From assembly GCA_965205255.1 (NCBI GenBank), contig OZ242051.1, positions 2,790,001 to 2,854,000 of the forward strand: 64,000 bases of DNA, in the 5' to 3' direction. The translations under genes and the position numbers were made by a program. Below are positions 55,576 through 64,000 of the stretch, piece after piece. A model generated the notes under the pieces. It was not told where the DNA came from. It searched no databases and saw only the letters and a program-made list of their open reading frames with translations. Numbering within the stretch: the stretch's first letter is position 1; each line of letters opens with the position of its first letter. The DNA comes from G965205255 sp965205255 (GTDB lineage: Bacteria; Pseudomonadota; Gammaproteobacteria; Pseudomonadales; Endozoicomonadaceae).

Positions 55576-57690
55576 ATGAAACAGCTAATTGTCGGTGTAT
55601 TATTATTAGTAGGTACCATCAGCAGTATGGCCTCCGATTTCACCATAACGCCTGCCTTCCAACAAAATCTAAGTTTTTATGATGCAGGTAATCAAACAAT
55701 ATTTTTTGACTATCAGTTCAAAATTCACAACAATATGCGTTACCCCCTTTATTTAAACAATAAAAAACTTGTTTATACCTCTGGTGATTTGAAAGCAACG
55801 TTTAATCCAGTTGGAAGCACTTGTTCATTTTTCATGGAAAAACTTATAAAAACGACTCCAGTTTTACCCAATAAAGACTGTATAATAGCGTACACTTATA
55901 CGCTAAAAAAATCTGTTTTTTTGAATGGTAAAGTAAAGTCCTTTATCAGTACTTTACGGGTGTTAGATCAGCTTGGGCTGACAGTCAATTACACAGCAAC
56001 AATAAAATTAAATGCTTATTCAATACCCACCAACAAGCATGTTTTGCTGGTGGGTCTGGGTGGTACTCGTGGGGATGCCTTTAAAATAGCTGTGAAAAAA
56101 ATAAGTACAGATGATACAAACTATCATTTCATTAATGAAATGATCAAAGGCGGTAAGCAGGATTATTTAATTTATGCGGGCGGAAATTCTGACCGACCCG
56201 AAACAAAACAGACAACATTCAGCGGTCCTGGTTGGGCCACTATTTTAACAGGAGTGTGGGCAAATAAACATGGTATTAATTCTAATACTGATATTGGAAA
56301 AAAATATCATAAAGATATACCGACTGTTTTTAATGATATAAAAGATGCTATACCAAAAGCTTATACTGTTTCATTAGCAGAGCGGAAAGACATTAGTACA
56401 TTTGCCAGCTTTAAGTTTAATAATCGAGACGATGCAGCTTCTTTAGTTGATGATAAAGATGACGTAACAACAAAAGCCATTGAAGAACTTAAGCGTAAAT
56501 CAACGCCTACCTTTATGTTTTTGCATTATGATGGTGTAGATCATGAAGGTCATGCTACAGGGTATGATCCTTATCATACAGCTTATATGGATGCAATAAA
56601 AACTGTTTTGGGTAATGCTAATAAGGTTCTTGAGGAAGTACAAAAACTACGAGACAGTGGTCAGCAATGGCTTGTCATTTTTGTAACCGACCATGGTGGA
56701 AAAGATAAGGGGCACGGAAATAGAAGTTGGCAGGAAAGACAGGTTTTTGCAACGTATCATGACCCTAAAGACAAAAGATATTCTGGTGGCGGGGAGATTA
56801 AGGCATACCAGGGACAAACCAATATCACCCCAACTATACTGGATTATTTGAGTATACCTATTCCAAAAATGTTGTATGGAAAGCCAATTAACGCTGGTGA
56901 ACTACCTGTAAGGTGGCTTTGGGCAAAATATTTGTGGAGTGGAGACTATCTTGTAAATGACTTTCCTCAGTTGGTCAGAAACGTTTTACCAGCGCTTGGT
57001 GACAACATTAAAAAAATCAATAAAGCTCTGATGAGTGGGGACAGTGAAACATCTTCTGAGGCTTATTTTTTTCTGAATGATGGTACATATATAACTTATA
57101 ATGTAGTAAAACAGGAGATTATCTCTGGTCCAGAGCCAATTAAAAGCCATTGGAAATGTTTGAATGACTCAAAGATAGGTTCTGCTAAGATTAAAGGTGC
57201 AGTATCGTTTAATGATCCACTAGATAAAAAGATGTTTAACAATGAGTATTTTTTCATTTTTGATAATAATTACTGTACAGTGTGTGAACTCAATCCTCCC
57301 CATAATACAATAGACCCATCAATTTATCCTGAAAAACTAGAGAAATTCAGCCCAGATTGGGCAAAACTAATGAATGATTTTTCTGCCAGCAATGGCAATT
57401 TAGCCATTGTGCGCAAGGGAAAAAGGAACAGCGCAAAAAGTAGTAAACATGAGGACATAATTTATGGATTTATAGATGAGGTGGGGAAATATTTTAAAAT
57501 TGATATTTTTAGTACTCATATAAAAGGTTCTGACGTTGACCATAAGGACTTAGATAATTTTTACTGGCGTGGTCTAGGTATGTACAACTTTCAAACCGGA
57601 TTAAGTCCCAGCGTAGATACCAATAGTGATGTTGATACGCTCACGGGAAACAGTTATGCTTTCTTTCTTAAGCCAATGAAGTATAACTAG
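55576..57690 (+). CDS. Array unit 3: secreted NPP-like paralogue, first metal Asp replaced
   Basis: The 704-residue protein keeps most catalytic positions: SGPGW with serine, VDHEGH with aspartate and histidine, TDHGG, and GHGN with the third histidine. Only the first metal ligand is glycine (VGLGGTRGDAF). The linker after the first third is shortened (NTDIGKKYHKD). The C-terminal part (LVNDFPQLVRNVLPALGDN, then YFFIFDNNYCTVC) is clearly different from units 1 and 2, while hemopexin-like strands remain. It may have residual or altered activity. Confidence 0.75.
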   Translation: MKQLIVGVLLLVGTISSMASDFTITPAFQQNLSFYDAGNQTIFFDYQFKIHNNMRYPLYLNNKKLVYTSGDLKATFNPVGSTCSFFMEKLIKTTPVLPNKDCIIAYTYTLKKSVFLNGKVKSFISTLRVLDQLGLTVNYTATIKLNAYSIPTNKHVLLVGLGGTRGDAFKIAVKKISTDDTNYHFINEMIKGGKQDYLIYAGGNSDRPETKQTTFSGPGWATILTGVWANKHGINSNTDIGKKYHKDIPTVFNDIKDAIPKAYTVSLAERKDISTFASFKFNNRDDAASLVDDKDDVTTKAIEELKRKSTPTFMFLHYDGVDHEGHATGYDPYHTAYMDAIKTVLGNANKVLEEVQKLRDSGQQWLVIFVTDHGGKDKGHGNRSWQERQVFATYHDPKDKRYSGGGEIKAYQGQTNITPTILDYLSIPIPKMLYGKPINAGELPVRWLWAKYLWSGDYLVNDFPQLVRNVLPALGDNIKKINKALMSGDSETSSEAYFFLNDGTYITYNVVKQEIISGPEPIKSHWKCLNDSKIGSAKIKGAVSFNDPLDKKMFNNEYFFIFDNNYCTVCELNPPHNTIDPSIYPEKLEKFSPDWAKLMNDFSASNGNLAIVRKGKRNSAKSSKHEDIIYGFIDEVGKYFKIDIFSTHIKGSDVDHKDLDNFYWRGLGMYNFQTGLSPSVDTNSDVDTLTGNSYAFFLKPMKYN

Positions 57691-57716
57691 CAGACGTTGA
57701 TCATCAGCTTGTGGTG

Positions 57717-57756
57717 AAAAAACCTCGTTTTTTTGCAATAAAGGGTTGGGGCTTTT
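57717..57756 (+). terminator. Terminator of array unit 3 (imperfect)
   Basis: AAAAAACCTC and GGGGCTTTT form a weaker version of the unit 1 stem. The T-run is kept. Confidence 0.5.
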
Positions 57757-57785
57757 ATTATTGGCAGGAGCTTGCACCAAAAAAA

Positions 57786-57943
57786 CACCAAAGCCTGCGT
57801 TTAACTTCTTGTTGCGCTATTTTTTTAACTTACTGTTATGTGTTGAAGCTCCCTTGCAATAGAAGATTTGCTCGTCACATCGCCTTTAAATAGCAAGCCA
57901 TGAAAGCATACTAATAACAGACGTTATAAATAGGTTTTGGTAT
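57786..57943. repeat. Dispersed palindromic element after array unit 3
   Basis: Full-length copy with left end ACACCAAAGCCTGCG (one change from the others) and right end AGGTTTTGGTAT. Confidence 0.85.
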
Positions 57944-57967
57944 AAGGTTATACAGCTTTATTCTTTG

Positions 57968-57987
57968 ACACTTATGTAGTGTATAAT
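57968..57987 (+). promoter_or_regulatory. Array unit 4 promoter with dyad operator
   Basis: Identical dyad (57968-57982) and TATAAT (57982-57987). The GTTTT repeat is absent (TTTTTTGTGTTGTC), as in unit 3. Confidence 0.6.
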
Positions 57988-58184
57988 TACTATCAATAAA
58001 AGTTTATTAAGTAATTACGGTAAATCAGTTATTTGAAATAAAAGCCATTTAAATAAAAGCTATTTGAAATAAAGAGTATTTATTTTTCATTTATAATATT
58101 TTTTGTGTTGTCTTTGTATGTTCTTCCACTTGGTAGTGCGTTAAATTAGGGGTGTTCTAGCCATTGTTTGCGCTATCGTGTTTT

Positions 58185-58232
58185 CTAAAAATCTAAAAAT
58201 CTAAAAATCTAAAAATCTAAAAATCTAAAAAT
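58185..58232 (+). repeat. CTAAAAAT repeat, 6 copies (unit 4 leader)
   Basis: Six exact units (48 bases). Downstream, the hairpin reads GGTGTTTTAAAAGGTGCACC and the mini-ORF start is ATA (58282-58284), so both the ribosome site and the start differ from unit 1. Confidence 0.97.
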
Positions 58233-58304
58233 ACAGACCACTTCTTTGGGTGAGGTAGCAGGTGTTTTAAAAGGTGCACCAATATCCTCTTTCGACAATG
58301 TTGT

Positions 58305-59093
58305 GTGAGTATTGGTATGTTCTTTTTAAAACATGTGACGGTGTATCAAAAACAACTGATTGCTTTGGTTGTATTTTTCGTATTTGGTTTGAACCATAGT
58401 ATTTGTGCTGCCGGTAAAGCCAAGTTTGGTAGTCTGGAAGGGTTTTACGCAGAAGGAGGACTAAGTTATTACAGTAATACTCTGTTCGGAGACTCTGGAA
58501 AATACAATAAACTTTCTGGCTGGCCAATTCCTGGTAGTCAGTCAAATTCTTTAAACTACAAAAATAATAACTTTTATACCAGTGGGTTGGGTGGTTATAT
58601 TGGAGGGGGTTATCAGTGGCGATTATCCAATGATGTTTCATGGCGTATTGGTAATAGACTAAACCATTATAATTTAGCGCAAAAGGGGGCTTATGGGCAG
58701 AACATTTCGCAACATTACCGTTATGATATCAGTGAATGGACTTTTAATGTTGTGTTCGGGGTAAACTGGAATGCCTTTTCACATAACGTATTTTATATTG
58801 AGGCAGAAACAGGTATCGCTCGTTTAACCAGTAAGCATTTTAGATTATCAAACACGTTTGGTCATCTTAATCATAGCAGTAACACCAGAAAAAATATTGA
58901 TTATGGATTAAACGCAGGGTGGATTTACCAAATAAGCGAACATACCGGCTTGGATATTTCAGTAGGCTATGTAAATTCAGGCATGGCATCGTTGGGCACA
59001 AGGGAAGTACCATTAGGTGCGGTCAGTAGGGGGGAAATTAACCAGAAGGTAGAAGGTATTATTATTAATGCTGGTGTGAAATACCTATTTTAG
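58305..59093 (+). CDS. Array unit 4: small beta-barrel outer-membrane protein (type II)
   Basis: This 262-residue type II paralogue (FGDSGKYNKLSGWPIPGSQS) is nearly identical to unit 2 in the first loop but has its own second variable patch (HFRLSNTFGHLNHSSNTRKN) and SLEGFYAEGG in place of SLGGFYAEGG. Stop is TAG instead of TAA. The gap to the next gene is unchanged. Confidence 0.8.
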   Translation: MSIGMFFLKHVTVYQKQLIALVVFFVFGLNHSICAAGKAKFGSLEGFYAEGGLSYYSNTLFGDSGKYNKLSGWPIPGSQSNSLNYKNNNFYTSGLGGYIGGGYQWRLSNDVSWRIGNRLNHYNLAQKGAYGQNISQHYRYDISEWTFNVVFGVNWNAFSHNVFYIEAETGIARLTSKHFRLSNTFGHLNHSSNTRKNIDYGLNAGWIYQISEHTGLDISVGYVNSGMASLGTREVPLGAVSRGEINQKVEGIIINAGVKYLF

Positions 59094-59108
59094 GCAGGAG
59101 TTATTGAA

Positions 59109-61571
59109 ATGAAACAGCTAATTATCGGCGTATTATTATTAGTAGGTACCATCAGCAGTATGGCCTCCGATTTCACCATAACGCCTGCCTTCCAACTATA
59201 TCCTAGTTTTTATGATGCAAGTAATCAAACAATATCTGTTGACTATCAGTTCAAAATTCACAACAATATGCGTGACCCCCTTTATTTAAACAATCAAAAA
59301 GTTGTTTATACCTCCGGTGGTTTTAAAGCAACGCTTAATCCAGCTCGAACCACCTGTTCATTTTACATGGAAAAATTCAATAAAACGACTCCGGTTTTAC
59401 CTAATAAAGACTGTATAATAGCGTACACTTATACACTAAAAAAATCTGTTGAGTTTAATGATAAAGCAAAGTCTTTTATCAGTACTTTAAGTGTGTTAGG
59501 TCAGCTTGGGCTGACAGTCAATTACACAGCAACAATAAAATTAAATGCTTATAATTTCACCGTAACGCCTGCCTTCCAACAACAGCTTAGTTTTTATGAT
59601 GTAGGTAATCAAACAATATCTTTTAACTATCAGTTCAAAATTCACAACAATATGCGTTACCCCCTTTATTTAGCCAATCAAAAAGTTGTTTATACCTCTG
59701 ATGGTTTTAAAGCAACGCTTAATCCAGCTGGAACCACCTGTTCATTTTTCTTGGAAAAATTAAAAAAAACGGCTCCGGTTTTACCTAATAAAGACTGCAT
59801 AATAGCCTACACTTATACGCTAAAAAAATCTGTTTATTTTAATGGTAAAGCAAAGTCTTTTATCAGTACTTTAAGTGTGTTAGATGAGCTTGGGCTGACA
59901 GTCAATTACACAGCAACAATAAAATTAAAAGCTTTTTCAAGAGACACCCACAAGCATGTTTTGCTGGTGGGTCTTGGTGGTACTCTTGGGGATGCCTTCA
60001 AAATAGCTGTGAAAACGATAAGTACAGATGATAAAAACTATCATTTCATTAATGAAATGATCAAAGGCGGTAAGCAGGATTATTTAATTTATGCGGGCGG
60101 AAATTCTGACCGACCCGAAACAAAACAGACAACATTAAGCGGTCCTGGTTGGGCCACTATTTTAACAGGAGTGTGGGCAGATAAACATGGTATTAATTCT
60201 AATACTGATATTGAAAAAAATTATCTTAAAGATATACCGACTGTTTTTAATGATATAAAAGATGCTAGACCAAATGCTTATACTGTTTCATTAGCAGAGT
60301 GGAGCGGCATTAGATCATTTGCCAATTTTAAGTTTAATGGGCAAGACGATGCAGCTTCTGTTGCTAAAGACCCAGATAAAGACAAAAACTTAGAGGTAAC
60401 AACAAAAGCCATTGAAGAACTTAAGCGTAACTCAACGCCTACCTTTATGTTTTTGCATTATGATGCTGTAGATAAGGAAGGACAAGCTACAGGGTATGAT
60501 ACTAGTAATACAGCTTATATGAATGCAGTAAATACTGTTTTGGGTAATGCTAATAAGGTTCTTGAGGAGGTACAAAACCTACGAGACAGTGGTCAGCAAT
60601 GGCTTGTCATTTTTACAACCGACCATGGTGGAAAAGGCAACGAAAGCAAAGGCAGAAGTTGGCAGGAAAGACAAGTTTTTGCAACGTATCATGACCCTAA
60701 AGATAAAAGATATTCCGGTGGAGGGGAGATTAATGCATTTCAAGGACAAACCAATATCACCCCAACTATACTGGATTATTTCGATATACCTATTCCAAAA
60801 ATTTTGTATGGAAAGCCAATTAACGCCAGTGACCTACCTGTAAGGTGGCTTTGGGGAAGATTTCATGCAAAACCAGCCTATCTCGACAATGATTATCCCC
60901 AGTTGACCAGCAACGCTTTTCCAGCGCTTGGTGACAACGTTAAAAAAATAAATAAAGCTCTGAGGGATTTCTCCGCTGGAATAATGAATGCTTATTTTTT
61001 TCTGAATGATGGTACATATATAACGTATAGTCCATATGATGAGAAGATTATCTCTGGTCCAGATCCAATTAAACGCGATTGGAAATGTTTAACAGACCCA
61101 AAGATAGCCTCTGCTAACATGACAGGTGCACTAGGGAATATGACTAATAGTAAAATGCAATATTTTTTTAGTTTTGATAATGGTTATATTACACTGTGTA
61201 AAAACAATACTACCCATGATACATTAGACTCATCAATTTATCCTGAAAAACTAGAGAAATTCAGCCCAGCTTTGGAAAAAAAAATAAAAACGGCCTTCAT
61301 AAAGAGCAATTGGGCCTTTATTCGCATGTACATTGCATTTGACATAATATATTTACTTGTACCGAAGGAGGGGATATATCTAAAGTTAAATCCTTTTGGT
61401 ACTGGCATGCTGGATAATAATATTAACAATTATGGCTTCTCTAATACAACTTGGCCGGGTATAGCTAATTTCAGCATACAAACCGTATTAAGTTACAGCG
61501 GGGGTGGTGCGGCGGATAAGTTATTAGGAGACTATCATGCTTTCTTTCTTAAGCCAATGAAATATAACTAG
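59109..61571 (+). CDS. Array unit 4: secreted NPP-like paralogue with duplicated N-terminal domain
   Basis: The 820-residue protein is about 130 residues longer than units 1-2 because the N-terminal beta-sandwich domain is duplicated: the first copy runs from DFTITPAF to TATIKLNAY, and the second starts at N149 (NFTVTPAF) and ends TATIKLKAF. Each copy keeps its cysteine pair. In the NPP domain the first metal position is glycine (VGLGGTLGDAF), serine is kept in SGPGW, VDKEGQ has glutamine for histidine, TTDHGG is kept and the third histidine is lost (KGNESKGRSW). The C-terminus is a third sequence type (YDEKIISGPDPIKRDWKCL). Catalysis is unlikely. Confidence 0.75.
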   Translation: MKQLIIGVLLLVGTISSMASDFTITPAFQLYPSFYDASNQTISVDYQFKIHNNMRDPLYLNNQKVVYTSGGFKATLNPARTTCSFYMEKFNKTTPVLPNKDCIIAYTYTLKKSVEFNDKAKSFISTLSVLGQLGLTVNYTATIKLNAYNFTVTPAFQQQLSFYDVGNQTISFNYQFKIHNNMRYPLYLANQKVVYTSDGFKATLNPAGTTCSFFLEKLKKTAPVLPNKDCIIAYTYTLKKSVYFNGKAKSFISTLSVLDELGLTVNYTATIKLKAFSRDTHKHVLLVGLGGTLGDAFKIAVKTISTDDKNYHFINEMIKGGKQDYLIYAGGNSDRPETKQTTLSGPGWATILTGVWADKHGINSNTDIEKNYLKDIPTVFNDIKDARPNAYTVSLAEWSGIRSFANFKFNGQDDAASVAKDPDKDKNLEVTTKAIEELKRNSTPTFMFLHYDAVDKEGQATGYDTSNTAYMNAVNTVLGNANKVLEEVQNLRDSGQQWLVIFTTDHGGKGNESKGRSWQERQVFATYHDPKDKRYSGGGEINAFQGQTNITPTILDYFDIPIPKILYGKPINASDLPVRWLWGRFHAKPAYLDNDYPQLTSNAFPALGDNVKKINKALRDFSAGIMNAYFFLNDGTYITYSPYDEKIISGPDPIKRDWKCLTDPKIASANMTGALGNMTNSKMQYFFSFDNGYITLCKNNTTHDTLDSSIYPEKLEKFSPALEKKIKTAFIKSNWAFIRMYIAFDIIYLLVPKEGIYLKLNPFGTGMLDNNINNYGFSNTTWPGIANFSIQTVLSYSGGGAADKLLGDYHAFFLKPMKYN

Positions 61572-61596
61572 CAGACGTTGATCATCAGCTTATGGT

Positions 61597-61637
61597 GAAA
61601 AAGCCTTGAGTTTTTGCAATAAAGGGTTGGGGCTTTG
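61597..61637 (+). terminator. Terminator of array unit 4
   Basis: GAAAAAGCCTTGA and TTGGGGCTTTG form a shortened, imperfect stem in the same position as in units 1-3. Confidence 0.5.
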
Positions 61638-61665
61638 ATTATTGGCAGGTGCTTGTACCAAAAAA

Positions 61666-61823
61666 CACCAAAACCTGCGTTTAACTTCTTGTTGCGCTAC
61701 TTTTTGAACTTACTGTTATGCGTTGAAGCTCCCTTGCAATAGAAGGTTTGCTAGATACCCCGCCGTTAAATAGCAAGCCATGAAAGCATACTAATAACAG
61801 ACGTTATAAATAGGTTTTGGTAT
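61666..61823. repeat. Dispersed palindromic element after array unit 4
   Basis: Full-length copy with left end ACACCAAAACCTGCGTTTAA and right end AGGTTTTGGTAT. The interior has local differences (CTAGATACCCCGCC). Confidence 0.85.
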
Positions 61824-61847
61824 AAGATTATACAGCTTTATTCTTTG

Positions 61848-61867
61848 ACACTTATGTAGTGTATAAT
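61848..61867 (+). promoter_or_regulatory. Array unit 5 promoter with dyad operator
   Basis: Identical dyad (61848-61862) and TATAAT (61862-61867). A single GTTTT unit is present in the leader. Confidence 0.6.
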
Positions 61868-62064
61868 TACTATCAATAAAAGTTTATTAAGTAATTACGG
61901 TAAATCAGTTATTTGAAATAAAAGCCATTTAAATAAAAGCTATTTGAAATAAAGAGTATTTATTTTTCATTTATAATATTTTTTGTTTTGTCTTTGTATG
62001 TTCTTCCACTTGGTAGTGCGTTAAATTAGGGGTGTTCTAGCCATTGTTTGCGCTATCGTGTTTT

Positions 62065-62088
62065 CTAAAAATCTAAAAATCTAAAAAT
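62065..62088 (+). repeat. CTAAAAAT repeat, 3 copies (unit 5 leader)
   Basis: Three exact units (24 bases), the shortest tract in the array. The mini-ORF ATG is intact (62138-62164) but its ribosome site reads AAGGTG. Confidence 0.97.
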
Positions 62089-62160
62089 ACAGACCACTTC
62101 TTTGGGTGAGGTAGCCGGTGCTTTAAAAGGTGCACCAATGTCCTCTTTCGACAATGTTGT

Positions 62161-62949
62161 GTGAGTATTGGTATGTTCTTTTTAAAACATGAGACGGTGT
62201 ATCAAAAACAACTGATTGCTTTGGTTGTATTTTTCGTATTTGGTTTGAACCATAGTATTTGTGCTGCCGGTAAAGCCAAGTTTGGTAGTCTGGAAGGGTT
62301 TTACGCAGAAGGAGGACTAAGTTATTACAGTAATACTCTGTTCGGAGACTCTGGAAAATACAATAAACTTTCTGGCTTGCCAATTCCTGGTAGTCAGTCA
62401 ATTTCTTTAAACTACAAAAATAATAACTTTTATACCAGTGGGTTGGGTGGTTATATTGGAGGGGGTTATCAGTGGCGATTATCCAATGATGTTTCATGGC
62501 GTATTGGTAATAGACTAAACCATTATAATTTAGCGCAAAAGGGGGCTTATGGGCAGAACATTTCGCAACATTACCGTTATGATATCAGTGAATGGACTTT
62601 TAATGTTGTGTTCGGGGTAAACTGGAATGCCTTTTCACATAACGTATTTTATATTGAGGCAGAAACAGGTATCGCTCGTTTAACCAGTAAGCATTTTAGG
62701 TTGTCAAAGATGTCTGGTCATCTTAATCATACCAGTAACACCAGAAAAAATATTGATTATGGATTAAACGCAGGGTGGATTTACCAAATAAGCGAACATA
62801 CCGGCTTGGATATGTCAGTAGGCTATGTAAATTCAGGCATGGCATCGTTGGGCACAAGGGAAGTACCATTAGGTGCGGTCAGTAGGGGGGAAATTAACCA
62901 GAAGGTAGAAGGTATTATTATTAATGCTGGTGTGAAATACCTATTTTAA
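62161..62949 (+). CDS. Array unit 5: small beta-barrel outer-membrane protein (type II)
   Basis: This 262-residue type II paralogue has the first loop slightly changed from units 2 and 4 (KLSGLPIPGSQSISLNY) and the second patch HFRLSKMSGHLNHTSNTRKN. The rest matches the other units, including the KYLF end. Confidence 0.8.
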   Translation: MSIGMFFLKHETVYQKQLIALVVFFVFGLNHSICAAGKAKFGSLEGFYAEGGLSYYSNTLFGDSGKYNKLSGLPIPGSQSISLNYKNNNFYTSGLGGYIGGGYQWRLSNDVSWRIGNRLNHYNLAQKGAYGQNISQHYRYDISEWTFNVVFGVNWNAFSHNVFYIEAETGIARLTSKHFRLSKMSGHLNHTSNTRKNIDYGLNAGWIYQISEHTGLDMSVGYVNSGMASLGTREVPLGAVSRGEINQKVEGIIINAGVKYLF

Positions 62950-62964
62950 GCAGGAGTTATTGAA

Positions 62965-64000
62965 ATGAAACAGCTAATTATCGGCGTATTATTATTAGTA
63001 GGTACCATCAGCAGTATGGCCTCTGATTTCACCATCACGCCTGCCTTCCAACAACATCTTACTTTTTATAATGCAGGTAATCAAACACTATCTGTTAACT
63101 ATCAGTTCAAAATTCACAACAATATGCGTGACCCCCTTTATTTAAACAATAAAAAAGTTATTTATACCTCCGGTGGTTTTAAAGCAACGCTTAATCCAGC
63201 TGGAACCACCTGTTCATTTTACATGGAAAAATTTAATGAAACGACTCCGGTTTTACCTAATGAAGACTGTATAATAGCTTACACTTATACGCTAAAAAAA
63301 TCTGTTTTTTTGAATGGTAAAGCAAAGTCTTTTATCAGTACTTTAAGTGTGTTAGGTCAGCTTGGGCTGACAGTCAATTACACAGCAACAATAAAAACAA
63401 ATGCTTATAATTTTACCGTAACGCCTGCCTTCCAACATCTTAGTTTTAATGATGTAGGTAATCAAACAATATCTTTTGACTATCAGTTCAAAATTCACAA
63501 CAATATGCGTTACCCCCTTTATTTAACCAATAAAAAAGTTGTTTATACCTCTGATGGTTTTAAAGCAACGCTTAATCCAGCTGGAACCACCTGTTCATTT
63601 TTCATGGAAAAATTAAAAAAAACGGCTCCGGTTTTACCTAATAAAGACTGCATAATAGCCTACACTTATACGCTAAAAAAATCTGTTTATTTTAATGGTA
63701 AAGCAAAGTCTTTTATCAGTACTTTAAGTGTGTTAGATGAGCTTGGGCTGACAGTCAATTACACAGCAACAATAAAATTAAAAGCTTTTTCAAGAGACAC
63801 CCACAAGCATGTTTTGCTGGTGGGTCTTGGTGGTACTCTTGGGGATGCCTTCAAAATAGCTGTGAAAACGATAAGTACAGATGATAAAAACTATCATTTC
63901 ATTAATGAAATGATCAAAGGCGGTAAGCAGGATTATTTAATTTATGCGGGCGGAAATTCTGACCGACCCGAAACAAAACAGACAACATTAAGCGGTCCTG
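62965..64000 (+). CDS. Array unit 5: secreted NPP-like paralogue with duplicated N-terminal domain (cut by window edge)
   Basis: The frame is open from ATG 62965 to the window end (345 codons). As in unit 4 there are two N-terminal domain copies: DFTITPAFQQHLTFYNAG (close to unit 2) up to TATIKTNAY, then NFTVTPAFQHLSF up to TATIKLKAF. The NPP domain begins with VGLGGTLGDAF, so the first metal aspartate is again glycine; the visible sequence stops at the nucleophile region (LSGP). The rest of the active site and the C-terminus lie outside the window. Confidence 0.75.
   Translation, partial: MKQLIIGVLLLVGTISSMASDFTITPAFQQHLTFYNAGNQTLSVNYQFKIHNNMRDPLYLNNKKVIYTSGGFKATLNPAGTTCSFYMEKFNETTPVLPNEDCIIAYTYTLKKSVFLNGKAKSFISTLSVLGQLGLTVNYTATIKTNAYNFTVTPAFQHLSFNDVGNQTISFDYQFKIHNNMRYPLYLTNKKVVYTSDGFKATLNPAGTTCSFFMEKLKKTAPVLPNKDCIIAYTYTLKKSVYFNGKAKSFISTLSVLDELGLTVNYTATIKLKAFSRDTHKHVLLVGLGGTLGDAFKIAVKTISTDDKNYHFINEMIKGGKQDYLIYAGGNSDRPETKQTTLSGP

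Overview
The window is an AT-rich chromosomal segment of a gammaproteobacterium. The 16S rRNA gene, the gene order cmk-rpsA-ihfB-lapA-lapB-pyrF, and the presence of rdgC, mfd-csiV, rfaH and galU all fit that class. The eukaryote-like effector candidates and the look of the 16S sequence suggest a host-associated Endozoicomonadaceae-type organism (Endozoicomonas or the intranuclear Endonucleobacter group). That placement is from memory of these groups, not from an alignment.

Layout. 1-405: the 5' part of an IS982-type insertion sequence, cut by the window edge. 859-10281: a deoxysugar cluster. Aldolase/dehydrogenase, rhamnose isomerase, an MFS permease and lutABC run leftward; an FGGY kinase is divergent. 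Together they would take L-rhamnose (or a related 6-deoxyhexose) through lactaldehyde and lactate to pyruvate. 10485-12564: a stand-alone 16S rRNA gene with tandem promoters, its own processing stem and an immediate terminator; no 23S or 5S follows. 12641-19678: a 2345-residue RHS/YD-repeat protein with a Hint autoprocessing domain and a C-terminal tip carrying C2H2 zinc fingers. 20042-20395: tRNA-Asp, tRNA-Val, tRNA-Asp. 20608-26710: housekeeping genes rdgC, yfcH, msrC, serS, crcB and gor. 27048-28691: a second eukaryote-like protein, with a zinc-finger motif and a protein-kinase-like domain. 28827-35537: cmk, rpsA, ihfB, lapA, lapB, pyrF, rfaH and galU. 35524-37894: an RstA/RstB-type two-component system. 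38554-47043: a thiolase, a YaiI-family gene, mfd, a small cysteine-rich secreted protein, csiV and a UPF0149 gene.

47263-64000 is the most unusual region. It holds five tandem units of about 3.5-3.9 kb, the last cut by the window edge. Each unit has a near-identical promoter with a dyad, a long 5' leader with a variable octanucleotide repeat (18, 5, 5, 6 and 3 copies of CTAAAAAT) and a variable GTTTT repeat, a gene for a small beta-barrel outer-membrane protein, and a gene for a secreted protein. The secreted protein has a beta-sandwich N-terminus, an alkaline-phosphatase/NPP-type domain and a hemopexin-like C-terminus. Each complete unit ends in a terminator and a dispersed palindromic repeat. 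Only unit 1 keeps all recognisable active-site residues. Protein segments are shuffled between units. This looks like a phase-variable, recombining surface/secreted gene family.

A dispersed element whose ends read roughly ACCAAAACCTG...CAGGTTTTGGT recurs through the window, nearly always at gene 3' ends, and even supplies the last codons of lutC. RfaH is encoded here, and the leaders of all five array units carry a sequence resembling part of the JUMPStart element, which suggests a possible regulatory link.
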